Below, piece after piece: positions 11,019 to 21,424 of a stretch of 64,000 bases of DNA. Below the pieces are notes generated by a model that saw nothing but the letters and a program-made list of their open reading frames with translations, was not told the origin of the DNA and did not search any database. The stretch's first letter is position 1. Every line of letters starts with the position of its first letter. The DNA comes from Lepraria neglecta (Eukaryota > Ascomycota > Lecanoromycetes > Lecanorales > Stereocaulaceae), in contig CM065651.1 in the NCBI GenBank assembly GCA_033220425.1, positions 4,030,001 to 4,094,000 of the forward strand, written 5' to 3'. Made by a program: the position numbers and the translations under genes.

Positions 11019-11569
11019 ATGTCAGACGCAAAACCCATCTTCACGAAAGATGCTTGCCCCCGTATGTTCTCCAAACATCGCTCTAGCTTCTCCCATCTAT
11101 CGAAAGAGTCAATTGACTGATCAATGCCTCCTATAGCTGCCGGACCCTACGTACGCCCGCACCTCCCCCCCACTACCAAAACCCCTCAATGCAGCCTACA
11201 CCATTCCCCTTCCACCTACACCAGTAGCTAACAACCCTCGCACAGTCCCAAGCCATCTCAACCCCCCACGCAATCTACGTATCCGGGCAACTCCCCGCCC
11301 TAGCCGACGGCTCCCTCCCAGACGGCAACATCGGATACAAAGCCTCCCTCTGCATACAGAACCTCTCCGCAATCCTCAAAACCGCCGGCTCAGACCTCAG
11401 CAAGGTAGTCAAGATGACGGTGTTCCTGACGGATATGAAAAGTTTCGCGGAGATGAATGCAGAGTATGAGAAACATTTTGGGGGGACGAAGCCGGCGAGG
11501 AGTTGTGTGGCTGTGGCCCAACTGCCGAAGGGCGTGGAGGTTGAGATGGAGTGTGTGGCGCTGCCTTGA
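11019..11569 (+). CDS. RidA/YjgF/Mmf1-family enamine/imine deaminase
   Basis: RidA proteins hydrolyse reactive enamine/imine intermediates such as 2-aminoacrylate. Fungal members (Mmf1, Hmf1) act in mitochondria or cytosol. Three exons are read: 11019-11061, a 14-base micro-exon 11137-11150, and 11246-11569. Spliced, the start is MSDAKPIFTKDACPPAGPYS followed by QAISTPHAIYVSGQLP. The family features GPYSQA, the VSGQ strand, the conserved KVVKMTVFLTDM helix, AEYEKHFG, PARSCVAVAQLP and the end VEVEMECVAL are all present. It is about 126 residues, the normal length. There is no evident mitochondrial presequence, so it is probably cytosolic. The tiny second exon explains why no single long frame covers it. 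Confidence 0.92.
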
Positions 11570-11905
11570 AGGAACATGGAAGGTTGAGTGTTAGATGGGT
11601 TAGAGGCGCTGGGATAGATGGTTTGGGGTAACGATATCATAATGCATGCGTCAAAACAATGGAAGCAGGTTGGAAGATTTGGTTGGATTCTGTAGAATGC
11701 CAACGTGCTACTCTATGTCCCCATATCCGAAGTCGTCACACTGTCCAGACCCATGTCATCACCAAGAAACTCGCCCATCGCTCACACAGCTATCGTACAA
11801 AAGCCCACTACCATCACCACCTCCTACTTTCCCCCACTACTCCCAAAGTGGGCGCCGCCCTGGATTCTACCTCCATGGCTACCTCCATCTTGTCCAAGAG
11901 TCGTA

Positions 11906-12118
11906 TCATCTTGGCTTAGCTGCGGCATTAGCGTTCCTGTCGCCGGCTGACTGGTCGCGGGAAGCGAAACTACCAGCTCCGGTTTCTTCGCCGCTGGTGG
12001 CCTGGTTGCGGACTTAGTGTGGGAATGAAATAAAATTGAGCCGGCAAGGCAAGGCGATGCTTACTTGGGTAAATTGGATGCGGCTAGCATCATCTTGGCT
12101 CATCTTGTTGTCAGGCAT
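11906..12118 (-). CDS. Very small SMP/LEA-like protein
   Basis: Two exons, 12118-12065 and 12001-11906, separated by a 63-base GT-AG intron, encode 49 residues. The sequence begins MPDNKMSQDDASRIQFTQ and ends in a region with FASRDQSAGDRNANAAA. The pairing of DASRIQ.TQ with FASR.QSAGDRNANA is characteristic of the small SMP (seed maturation protein)-like/LEA proteins common in ascomycetes. These are hydrophilic, probably intrinsically disordered, and thought to help in desiccation or conidial stress. No other splice choice keeps the motif. The gene lies convergent with the RidA gene. The function is inferred from family resemblance only. Confidence 0.65.
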
Positions 12119-12973
12119 TGTGAAAATCTCGTTGGCATTGCTTTACGAGTGGATGTTCTTATTTAGTTGATCGCAAAGTTTGCTGTTAGGGTTTGCAGAA
12201 TTCGCACACAGCAAGAAGGAAGCTGTGGACTCCGGCATAGCTGTGACGGATTTTTGAATCTTGACCCCGCGGACTTTTTTTGGTCATCTGATCTCCTCAC
12301 TCGGATCAGGAGCTGCGATTGGAGCTCGAGATCGTTTCGTTCGCTGTGTTCTCAATATACAAAGTGCGGGAAGGGAGAGTCTTGATTCACTGGTGCACTC
12401 CAGCTGCCGGTAAGCCAGTCATTGTCGTGAAGGGTCTGCATAAGGAGGTGATCAAAAAATGCAGCCAACTGAGAGCTGGATCTGCAATGGGAGGGGGAAC
12501 GGCGGAAGCAATCAGTTGGAGGATCGGAGTTGGTTGGCGATTGGGCAGGCCAGAGGTGTCACTTGAAGGTTGCGTTTGTTGGGAGAGGAGACAGGTCGAA
12601 GTGCCAATCGAGGATCGTACCTGCCGGGAAGGAGGTCAGGCCAGTTGGCGAATTGCGGATCGTGGCTGTCTAAGGATAGAGGAGACCAGGGAGTTGATCC
12701 AGGGTCTTGGGTTGCGAGAAGAGTGAATGCTAAAAGCTCGTACCCACTGGTCTCGATGAGTGGGAATGATCAAGGGTCTTGGGAGGGACTGTCTGGCCTT
12801 CAAAACTCCACAACGATGTGGGTGAATAGATCTGGCTGCGAAGATAAGTGGTATATTCCATATTCCTGCCATGGACCCTTCGGCCGAAGACTGGGCCTAT
12901 CCACAATTTTCCTCCTCCCTCGTATGCATTATCGCCATTGTCCTCAGCATTACTCCTTTCCGCTTGATCCAAT
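12119..12973. other. No gene seen
   Basis: Plus-strand open frames at 12319-12726 and 12570-13058 have low-complexity, Gly/Arg/Trp-rich translations typical of non-coding sequence. I do not support them as genes. Confidence 0.4.
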
Positions 12974-13468
12974 TCAATCCGTCAATTCCTGCGCTCCACC
13001 ACCTTGTTCACCACCGCTAGTCATCCCGCCATTGCCTGCAGAAGAATGGGCGTTCTGATCTCCAGCTGGTTGTGCTCCAACGGACTCTGCTCCAGCGGAC
13101 TCTTCTCCAGCCGAGGCGCTGCCTGTCCCAGTATCTTTGCCTACATTCGCCTGTAAGATATCCGTGGTCAGTGATGCTGTTCATTGTGCAAGCCGAGAGC
13201 TCATACAAGCATCACGGGTTAAGCATTGGGTATATGGTGAAAGGTAGAAGGAAGGACGCACCTCGGAAGACGAATGAACCCGACTGACGCCAGGATTATT
13301 TAATTTGTCTAATACGTTCTTTGGGATGTGAACGCGGTCTTTAGACCCGCTAGGCTAGTTCATGCGGAGCGGTGGGTGGGAGTAAACTTTGCTGTCTTGA
13401 TCTGATCCTGTCAGATTTGGATCTGGAGCTGCTTAGGTGGTGTTTTGTGGAGATGGGTTTTCGGACAT
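12974..13468 (-). pseudogene. Broken small hydrophilic protein gene
   Basis: Exon 1 (13468-13262) starts MSENPSPQNTT and continues in one frame through GSDQDSKVYSHPPLRMN and PSGSKDRVHIPKNVLDKLNN. A 111-base GT-AG intron (13261-13151) follows, then exon 2 (13150-12974) with ANVGKDTGTGSASAGEES and a Gly/Ser/Glu-rich tail ending QELTD. The splice phase is correct and the whole is about 127 codons. However, codons 12 and 38 are TAA and TAG. CAA or CAG there would give an uninterrupted protein. I see no intron of plausible size that removes both stops. It is therefore best called a recently broken host gene; programmed readthrough is a less likely alternative. No family was recognised. Confidence 0.55.
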
Positions 13469-13703
13469 GTTGAGATGCGTGTGGTGTGCTTTTGGGTAGT
13501 TGATTGGTGGATTGCTGGTGTGATGGCGACTTGTATGAAGCGCCAGGGGAGAGTATACCGGTGTCATTTATACCGTGGGAGTGGAAGCATGCATGCGTGA
13601 TATTGCAGATTGTACATGCTTGTATAGCAAAAGCTTTGATTTCACAGTCACTAGATGTGGAAGCTATAGAGAGCACGATGGGGTATCATAAACAAATAGC
13701 AAA

Positions 13704-15291
13704 TCAAGCCGGTGGTCCTTGCGGATCCCATCCACACTTCTCAATCAGTGCAGCTGCTTGCTCAGCTGTGTAGCCAATGAATACCGGTCCAGTGAATGTC
13801 ATATGTGCTTTGTCTTCCGTTTGGCCACCGGCGCCATTATCCCTGGAATTTTTTGCCTCTGTAACGTGTGCAGGAGGAGGGTTCTGGGCTGCCCCCCTAG
13901 GTGTAGGCGCAGCCTCACTTTCAAGTGGATGCTTGGCTGCTACTGCGCCAGGGACAGAAATTCCCCATGGTCGGCTTGGCGACTCCCCTACTCTTATCTC
14001 TTTGAGAGGCCTGTCGAAATGCCCTTCTCTATCGTCTGTGTCCGAGGGTTCTTCTAGGAGAGCGCTGTGCAAATCCGGCTCTTCCGGGTTCTCCTTCATA
14101 TTGTCTGCCCACTTTTCGAGTTTCTTGATGGATTTTGCGTCCATCTCGGCAAATCCTTCTTCATCCTCCTTGCTTGGGAGCATTGGCTGATGCTTCATGC
14201 CCAATCCCTGTATCATATTGACGAGATTGCCATACTTGGCATCCAGTTGCCGGATACTTGCGGCGTTGCTCTGATACCGCTTGACGCAGATCTCGTGGCT
14301 CCTAGGAATTTCGTGTTTATGTGTTTCGAAATATTCCGCAATCTCTTCTGGCGACCGCTCATCGAACATCCGAATAGGACACTTCGAGACTGAGCCTGAG
14401 ACTGAGGGAGGTGGTGATATGCCCCTGTCATGGTCTTCTTCGTGAGCCGGGCCACCATGAAAATGCTCTACAGTATGTGGGGGTGTTGGCAGTGAGTCTA
14501 GCCTTGGGCTTGTTGAAGCGTCCGCCTGGTTGCGGTCTTGCTTGCCCAGGTCGGCCATCGAGGCAAATGGACACATCAGATTCTCTGGATCATCTTCGCC
14601 AACAGCAAGATGACCGGCAGGCTGACCGGCGGGACGACCGGCAATGGGATGACCGGAAGGGAATGTGCCAATTTGGAGCGGTTTCTCTGCAGACTCCTGA
14701 CTCTGTCGTCTGCTTGACCTCTGCGTATTGAATCGACGCCATAGAGGGCCCTTGCCACGGGTGAGCGCCTTCCACGCATCAACACCCCCCACGATTGCCA
14801 TAGCGTTGTCTTGGCCTGCCCCGCCCATGAACCAGATCGCTTCCCCTTCGCTGGGGGTTGAGCTGGATTGCCGGTGCTTGGTCCCGCCATGCTTCGCCTG
14901 CAGCCATACTGGGGTGTTATCTTTCGATAGAGGTCCTTCAGCGCGGGTCATGTAGTTGGCCTAAGATGTGTAGTTCTATCAGCTGATGCCAATTCCAAGC
15001 AAACAAGACGAAAAACGAAAAGACGGTATGATGCTCAGAAAATAGGTATGTGGTCGATCACCGCCATGTAAAGTGGCTCCAGATCTAGAGCTATGAAGTA
15101 TCGTCAAAGGGAGAAAGCCGATTTCAGAGGAAAGGAAACTCAGGTACCTCTTCTCGGACACGAGCAAGGCGCTGCTCGAGGTCTGTGTTCCTCCGCGCCA
15201 GCTCTTGCACTTGTTCTAGCAGAGCACCAAATCCGGTTGTCAGTTTCTCCACGAGTGTTTCGTGGCTTTCGTTATCGTTGGATTCCATCAT
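13704..15291 (-). CDS. Conserved-looking fungal protein with N-terminal coiled coil, unknown function
   Basis: Exon 1 (15291-15148) encodes 48 residues, MMESNDNESHETLVEKL onward. It has a leucine-spaced coiled coil, LLEQVQELARRNTDLEQRLA. After a 187-base intron with an in-phase acceptor (TTAG before 14960), exon 2 (14960-13704) adds 415 residues, for 463 in all. Seen: a low-complexity middle with a PAGQPAGHLAVG repeat, a helical block with FDERSPEEIAEYFETHKHEI and CVKRYQSNAASIRQLDAKYG, an acidic helix ESIKKLEKWADNMKENP-like in character, and a C-terminal motif GPVFIGYTAEQAAALIEKCG that recalls a short UBA/CUE-like helix. There are no membrane segments. The length of the intron leaves room for an unrecognised mini-exon. 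Function unknown. Confidence 0.75.
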
Positions 15292-15561
15292 GGAGGTACG
15301 AGAGGATGGTGAGAGTGGGTGGAAGTGGGTTGCGATTGAATAACTTCTTCGCGTTCGAGGGCCAAAAAAATGACAAATGACCTCCGAGGCTAGTCCCAGA
15401 TGGTACTAACGTGAACTAAAGGTTTGGCGTAATCTGCATCCTCAAGCCCCACTCATTTCGCCTCCATTCGCTCAGCCTGGGTACGTTCACACTTCTCTTG
15501 CATGCCCTTCATATCTCTCTCTATATGCAAAGCTCGCATATTGAATTACACAGCGCAGTGT

Positions 15562-15850
15562 TCAGTGCTCAACTTCGCCTTTCGAGACCTCGCCCATGCC
15601 CATGTCCTGTAAAAGATTGGCAATCGAACTGAAGCTGTCGCCGAAGTCTAGGGTCTTGATTTGCGGAGACACGTGGCTGGCGCTCAATATCTTGTTCATC
15701 TGCTCGGATTCATTCATGACCTTGAGATTGACAGGCGAGCTTTGAAAATTTGACGGGCCTGGCCTTTAGAAACTTTCACGACTATCAACTCAAATTTTGG
15801 AAGGCAAGTTGCTATCTCTGCTTTCTATTTACCCACTAGAGGGTCATCCC
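15562..15850 (-). pseudogene. Decayed 3' gene fragment
   Basis: One minus-strand frame ends with a clean protein-like stretch, including SPVNLKVMNESEQMNKIL and LDFGDSFSSIANLLQDMGMG, and a stop at 15562. Further upstream the same frame keeps a plausible hydrophilic composition (RPGPSNFQ, DSRESF) but is interrupted by stops. No start codon or exon structure could be set. It could be the last exon of a gene whose upstream part is lost. Family unknown. Confidence 0.3.
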
Positions 15851-16382
15851 GTAGAAACGGAAGAAGTCTGCAGCAGAGGTTAGGAGAGCTAAGGCTGCAG
15901 CCACACGTAATCGGCGACATACTCCAGTCCATCAGCCTGCAATGGTATCATCAAAATATACAATTTGATCAGCAATGATTGCTAAGATGTGTTTGTCCGA
16001 CAACTTCATAGATTCGCATCATTTTCTAATTTTTCATACAATTAATGTACATAAACTTTCTATTCCTAGCATCGCTCGCAGAAAACCGCTACTTAGCCCC
16101 CATGGCTGCCTTATGAGAAGGTATGTCAAAAGCCTGAGGAGGTTGGCACTTCTCGGAATCGAGTCTGGAGCCCTTGCGAAGGATCCGCAAGCGCAGCATT
16201 GGCGAGATGTTGTTCCAATGTGACATGGCCAACTTCTTCAGTGATTTCACCATGTGTGCCGTCTTCTCCAGCGTACGACTCGGCTGCTCGCCTGCAGTAG
16301 GTGGTTACCCCAGTCTCCCGCTTGAATTGCCTGTATTCTCGCCCGTCCTTTGCGTAGCAGACGTCTTCCTTTTTTCAGGATC

Positions 16383-17317
16383 CTAATACCAGTTCATTAT
16401 ATGGGCTAGACCAGGTCCTCGGTGGGACTGAATATAGCCCCTAGCTGACCCTCGCCTCAGGACGTCGAACTCAAAGGCAAGACCGAAAGCTCGCAGCATA
16501 GACCCTTTGACAGATTTGTTGACGATCTTCCCCACAGGCGTCCGGTTTCTATCACCAGGTAGAACGCCAGGTTGGTCCTTATCATTACGGTCTACTTTCT
16601 CTTCAGCATAAACCTCGCACTCTCCATCCCAGGTTGGTTCGCCATCGTTAGGCCAAAAGGAAGCCAGCACGATCCAAGGATTGCGTTTCCGCCCAGGCTC
16701 CATATCCACCACAAGAGCATGTCCGGTTTTGAGCCACTGTTCCTGGTCTCTCTGAGCAATCCAGCCAACGCAGACCCACCAACGCAATGTCTCTTCATCT
16801 TCGTCCGGTGAGACTTTGAGCCTAAGCTCTCTTCAGATGGATGGCCGTCGGGGTATAAGATAGCCCCGCAATCTGTGTCCGCAAATCCCATGGTAGACCG
16901 TGGGCCTTCAACCTTGCTATCCGGCAAGGCTCCAAGGCCAGGTATAAGCCACAGCATGTCAGTGCCATATTATTTTCGAAGGGGGATGAGGTCGAAAAGC
17001 TCCAAGCCGATTAGTTCACGAAAGTTTTTCCGGCCTTTGGGTCTTGCACCTGATGGATCCAGCGCGTCGACGGCATCCCAAAGCTCCTGGGTGGTTGTTT
17101 GCTGGTCGGTCATAGTTTTTTGTTTAGCTTGGTTCTGGCATCCAGCATGGTAATGGTAGTAATCGCGAAAAGTATTGCCTTTCATGAAAAAGTATTGATT
17201 CATGTATCTATCGAATTCTCTCTCAATGGATGCCTCCCACTCATTAACGTTCTTGAGCATTGGTGTCTGGACATCGATGATCTAGCAAGCTTCTTGACAA
17301 GATCTTGGCTGAGACAT
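16383..17317 (-). pseudogene. Broken gene for an unrecognised soluble protein
   Basis: Reading begins at an ATG at 17317 (MSQPRSCQEAC) and continues as WEASIEREFDRYMNQYFF, QELWDAVDALDPSGARPKG, FRELIGLELFDLIPLRK, then LIPGLGALPDSKVEGPRS and FADTDCGAILYPDGHPSEE. After a shift of frame near 16820 it continues RWWVCVGWIAQRDQEQWLK to the stop at 16383. There are two in-frame stops (TAG after about codon 11, TAA after LIPLRK), each one C-to-T change from a glutamine codon, plus one frameshift. About 300 codons of coherent coding text remain, so loss looks fairly recent. The tryptophan-rich, charged composition suggests a globular cytosolic or nuclear protein. No family was recognised. Confidence 0.55.
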
Positions 17318-18265
17318 GTTTATGAGGGCTGGTCTCGCGCCTCCCGATCAGAAAAGTTGGGAATTAACTTTATTTTTGGCGAGAAGAACGCTGTTGAGCG
17401 AGGCAAGTGTTTCCAGTAACAGCCAAACATAATTATCTGGATCTCGAGCAAGTTGACGTTTTGAATTGGAAATAACTGTCAATCGAAATAGAAGTTCTTA
17501 CATGGGAGAGCTGAAATGGGAAAATGATGAGACTTACAAATAAACATGATTTGAACTAGGATCTTTGATCATAAAATGCATGTGAAAGTTCTCCCAAGTG
17601 AGTCATGCACTGTCGGAAAATCGCCAAGCCGATGCCCAGAATGTTTTTGTACTGGTTTTTTTTTTAGACTCCGCCCATCTTCATGGAGCGCCTGAACGTT
17701 ATGCTGGTCGATATTATGCAGTGGACAGCTTGTCCTCGCAGATTGAATGCGAAATGCCCAGAGGTGGAGAGGCAAGAAGTGCACTCAAACGTTTGAAACG
17801 AGTCGGGGCAGCCCCTTGGTAGTCCCCTTCCTCTTGGTCAGATCTAGCACGTCTTGGTGCAAAAATACCGCCCTTCGAGGGACATTAGGCGGCCGTTTTG
17901 TGATGGCTCTGCGCTCAGATGTTGGCGATACCGTTGCCTTTCTTGGGTAATTAGATCGATCCTTTCGACGATTATCGGCTCAAATTTAAATAGTATTATT
18001 ATATTCTAGAATTACAAGCTTTGAATTTTTACATGATTTGAGCTCCATAAAAGGTTGAAGGACTTAATTTCTAGTTTGGTAAACCGCTGGAAGAGAACCA
18101 TATCTAAAGAATTTAAGCATAGAATCAAGCCAGAAGTTGAGTCCATAGGTTTAAACCAGCTCCGAAGGGGACTGCCCCGAGTCAACTCGAATTCTTCGAA
18201 GTAGAAAGCTCCACCTTAGTCTCAGTTTCAGATCATCTTCCGACCCCTATGATCCACATCACTCT
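17318..18265. other. AT-richer stretch, no gene seen
   Basis: Short open frames only. A run of ten T residues lies near 17656. The sequence becomes AT-rich around 17950-18130. Nothing else is supported. Confidence 0.4.
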
Positions 18266-19348
18266 CTACCAAGCATTACGAATCCTCCTCTTCTCATTCA
18301 AGCTATGGCTTTTCCCACCACCATATATCCCGCCGCGTTTCGCATCACGCTCCTTGTTAAAAACATCTGAAATCTGTTCTCGCATCTCCGCCTTAGGATG
18401 CACAAATTGGTCATTCGAGACCGTACATTCGAGATGGTACTGTAAGTAATCCCAGTATACAAGTGGCCCTTGTCGTCAGTATTCAGGCCATCGAAGAGAA
18501 AGATATCTCCCGCAGGCATGATGATTTTCGTAGACATGCCATCCAAGCCATCGCTAATGTTGCCGGCTAAACCCTTGAGCTCGGCGTTGGCGAGTAGGCC
18601 CACGATACCGCCAAGGGTCTCTGTCAAATTCAAGAATTGACTATGAGAGATATGTATAAGCGTCGACTCGATGCGGAAAGGATGGAGAGTGGGCGACATG
18701 CTTGAGCTTGAAGAAGTCTGTGACTTTGAAGATGCCGAATTCTTCGACCTTCAGGTTTTGCCTTCCTTCACTATCAGGTTGCCTTGGTCATCGCAGGGAG
18801 GGAATTGGACGTATTTAGGGTCCTCGGTAATGATCCACTGACCCGAGCAGACGAGTGCTGTAGGGGCAAGTAATGGTTGCTTTGAAGCCGTCACTCCAAG
18901 GTCCTGCACTGCGTAAGCTTTGCACGTTTGGAACCCCTTCACATAAATAGCTTACCGTCGCTGAAGAGCCACGTGTTAATGTAATAGTCTACGACGAGTT
19001 CCCCTTTTACATCAACAATGAGCCTTCGCTTAGCATCTGGAGCTATGTTCGGATTGAGCTGGTTGTCGCTTGTGTACGTGATCTTTAAGTCGTTCCTCCC
19101 TATTACATAGTTCAGCGCTAGCTCAGTTTAGCGATAAGAAGCCTACCATTCCACCAAGTCATGTACCAGATGAATGATTTGAAGACTTGATTTTGAGTCC
19201 CTCATGTCATTTCATGTGGGTAGTCTTCGACATTCTTGGATACTTTTTCGCTGTCGATGTGCGCGCCTCCAAATCTTGGTAAGCCATACCAGTAGGCTTG
19301 TGCAACATCATTCTCAATGGAATTGCTGGCAATCAGTTGCGACGACAT
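18266..19348 (-). pseudogene. Broken N-terminal part of a large fungal protein
   Basis: From the ATG at 19348 the frame reads MSSQLIASNSIENDVAQAYW, then FGGAHIDSEKVSKNVEDYPH. Two well-formed GT-AG introns follow (about 19140-19095 and 18952-18909), flanking exons with NQLNPNIAPDAKRRLIVDVK and APTALVCSGQWIITEDPKY. The coding text then jumps frame about three times, through FGIFKVTDFFKLKHV, LTETLGGIVGLLANAELKG and HPKAEMREQISDVFNKERD, to a stop at 18266. There is also one in-frame TGA near the start. Splice sites are still good, so the gene was functional until fairly recently. The composition resembles the first part of large ascomycete proteins of unknown function. A head-to-head fragment follows at 19.5 kb. 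Confidence 0.55.
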
Positions 19349-19410
19349 GGCTAGAATTCCGTCATGTGCAGAGGTACGACATGGCTAGAATTCCGTCATG
19401 TGCAGAGGTA
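19343..19410. repeat. Exact 34-bp tandem duplication
   Basis: The unit CGACATGGCTAGAATTCCGT plus the next 14 bases occurs at 19343-19376 and again, identically, at 19377-19410. It overlaps the start codon of the leftward broken gene and lies at the junction between the two head-to-head gene fragments. Exact identity implies a recent origin. Confidence 0.9.
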
Positions 19411-19504
19411 TGACAGGTTGTGAAGAATGAAGGGTCTATTATATCAGCAGTGATGTCGGTTTCAGTACTGATAGCACGGTCATCGGTTAGGATGAGAAAA
19501 TTCA

Positions 19505-20887
19505 GCGTTGGGATACCACGATGTCTTGATCAAATTCAAAGGAGTCCTTAACGGGGATCTCACGCTCTCAGAACTGTGTAGCGAACTTCTCGGGGACGCC
19601 TTCTGGACGCTTTTCGATGCGCTCAAAGCGATCCTTGTAGCCGTGATCGAAATCGTCATCGATGTCATCGCCGCTGGAGAAGAGCTCTTAACAGGGAAAT
19701 GGAAGTTCCGCATGAATTTGTGATATCTCACCCACTACAACCGGCTTCCGTTTGATAAGGATACGAATGGTGCTGCTCTAGTTGCGTATACCAATAAGGA
19801 GATGGATTTGAGTTTCTTGCTGTCTAGCAATATACGTGCAGCCCAGAACGACCGCCGATTCGCACACACGAACGGCACGGACCACTTCCCAAAGCACCCA
19901 AAGTACCCAAAGCAAGCTGGTCAAATGTCCAAATTCGTGGCCGATCCTGTCGATCCTGTAAGTTTTACGTCCTCAGAAAATTGTCAAACATGTAATCTAA
20001 CGTACAGCAGTACTACGAAAAATACAAGAAAGGCAGTGTTGGCTTCGGCCTTGCGGCCCGCACTCTCAACATGGCAACCATCATTGTCGACGGAGTCCTG
20101 GACCTAGCTGAATGGAAGGGGGACATCGGAGCCGCCCCAACCTTCAAAGGCATCAAGAAACCATTGAATACCATGCACACTGGCGGCGCGAAGATGGTCA
20201 AATTCACCGATAAACATAAAGATATCATCAAAGCCAAGGTATGGAAGGTCATGAAACATACTGCAGACATTTTCAGCGTCTTACTCCGCACGGGTCAACT
20301 TATCTACCTAGCAGTAGCGGCCGCTAACGACGATAAGGTTAAGGACGAGTATTTCACCACTGCGAATGCTAATGCTGCGGCATATGTGAGTAGTAGGCCT
20401 GAAACCTCCTCGCTACTCTACAAATCTCACAGAACTACTAGGCCTCGTTCAAAATTATCAATACCGCTATATTGATCACTGCCTTTGTTGTACGCTTCAA
20501 GACAGACATCGGCGCCAACATTATCGCTGTCTTCGGCTCCTTCTGTGATATCGTCGTTAGCGATCTCATCGTTGAAGATGCGGTTATTCTTGGTGGCAAT
20601 ATGACGGGGGACACGGGTAAATTGTTTGCCGCTTCGTGCGTTGAGTTGGGTAGTATTGCTTGTGGGGGGTTTGGCATTGTGTCATATTGCTGCGAAGAAG
20701 GCTAAGGATCCGTATGTCCTTGCGTTTATGGGTATCTGCAATGTGCTGGATTTTTCGTGTGTGGGGGCCGTGTTGGGGACGAGTAAGTTGCCTGTTGTCC
20801 TTGTTGGTGGGGTTTGGCTGACTTGTGGTGATTTGTGAAGGTGCGAATGTTATTGATAATTACCCGGATATGACGGCCAATTCTTAG
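19505..20887 (+). pseudogene. Broken C-terminal part of a large fungal protein with hydrophobic helices
   Basis: The frame opens without a start codon, apparently after a splice acceptor (TTCAG, about 19504). It reads VLIKFKGVLNGDLTLSELC and the hydrophobic DALKAILVAVIEIVIDVIAA. After one in-frame TGA it continues DRRFAHTNGTDHFPKHPKY. Three introns with normal borders follow, at about 19959-20009, 20386-20442 and 20790-20839, joining KGSVGFGLAARTLNMATII, TGQLIYLAVAAANDDKVKD, FKTDIGANIIAVFGSFCDIV and a last exon ending NVIDNYPDMTANS at 20887. One frameshift lies at a run of six G near 20672. The internal hydrophobic helices and the ANVIDNYPD-type end resemble the C-terminal region of large uncharacterised ascomycete proteins. 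With the fragment at 18.3-19.3 kb it may be half of a single inverted gene. Confidence 0.55.
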
Positions 20888-21424
20888 ACTGCCCTTCCCA
20901 AGATCGAGCCTGGGGTGGAAGGAGCGTGGAAGTGCGCTTTTCGATGTGTTGAGTAGAGACCTTTTTTTTTAGGAGATTAAGTCAATGATACCTTTTCTTG
21001 TTCCACACTTAACTGCTTGCGCAGAGCGCAAGTCGCACTTCCAAACATATCTTGAGTACTCTTTGCCCCAATATTCCTGGCCAAAGCTCCCTGTTAGAGA
21101 CTCTAAGCGATATCCCCAAACACGATATCGGAGCAGAGAATCCACCATTCTCCGCTTCACCTAACTCAACAATAGCACCTATTTCCGGTATCAGAACCTT
21201 GACTGTGCCTCTCTTCTCTCCGCTCCTAGCGACACGAAATCGAAATCCTGTCTCGAGATAGGAGCTCAAATTGAACATTCCCTGCTCCAAACTCGACAAA
21301 TAGGGCAGCTTATCAAAACATCGGAGCTCACATCTCAACAATGCCAACTCCATCTCCCTCAAAAATACCAGCTCCAGCACTCCAAACCCGGCGGCTATAG
21401 CTGGCGTGAGATCTTGACATTCTC
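20888..21424 (-). other. Open frame of uncertain status
   Basis: A minus-strand frame from about 21424 to 21009 is open for about 138 codons (with ECQDLTPAIAAGFGVLELVF and LGEAENGGFSAPISCLGISL). The opposite strand also reads moderately well. There is no recognisable family or start codon, so I do not call a gene. Confidence 0.3.

Noticed and set aside
12319-13058. Plus-strand open frames of 135 and 162 codons
   Set aside because: Low-complexity translations without family resemblance. The second overlaps the better-supported minus-strand remnant at 12974-13468.
13379-13411. A 33-base GT-AG intron removing the second stop of the small broken gene
   Set aside because: Too short for a normal fungal intron, and it would not remove the first stop.
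13719-14393. Plus-strand frames of 108-137 codons
   Set aside because: Antisense shadows of the 463-residue coiled-coil protein, whose exons join in phase on the minus strand.
20969-21424. Extension of the HET locus or an independent gene
   Set aside because: The HET frame ends normally at 21425. The following open frame has no start codon or family, and both strands are partly open.
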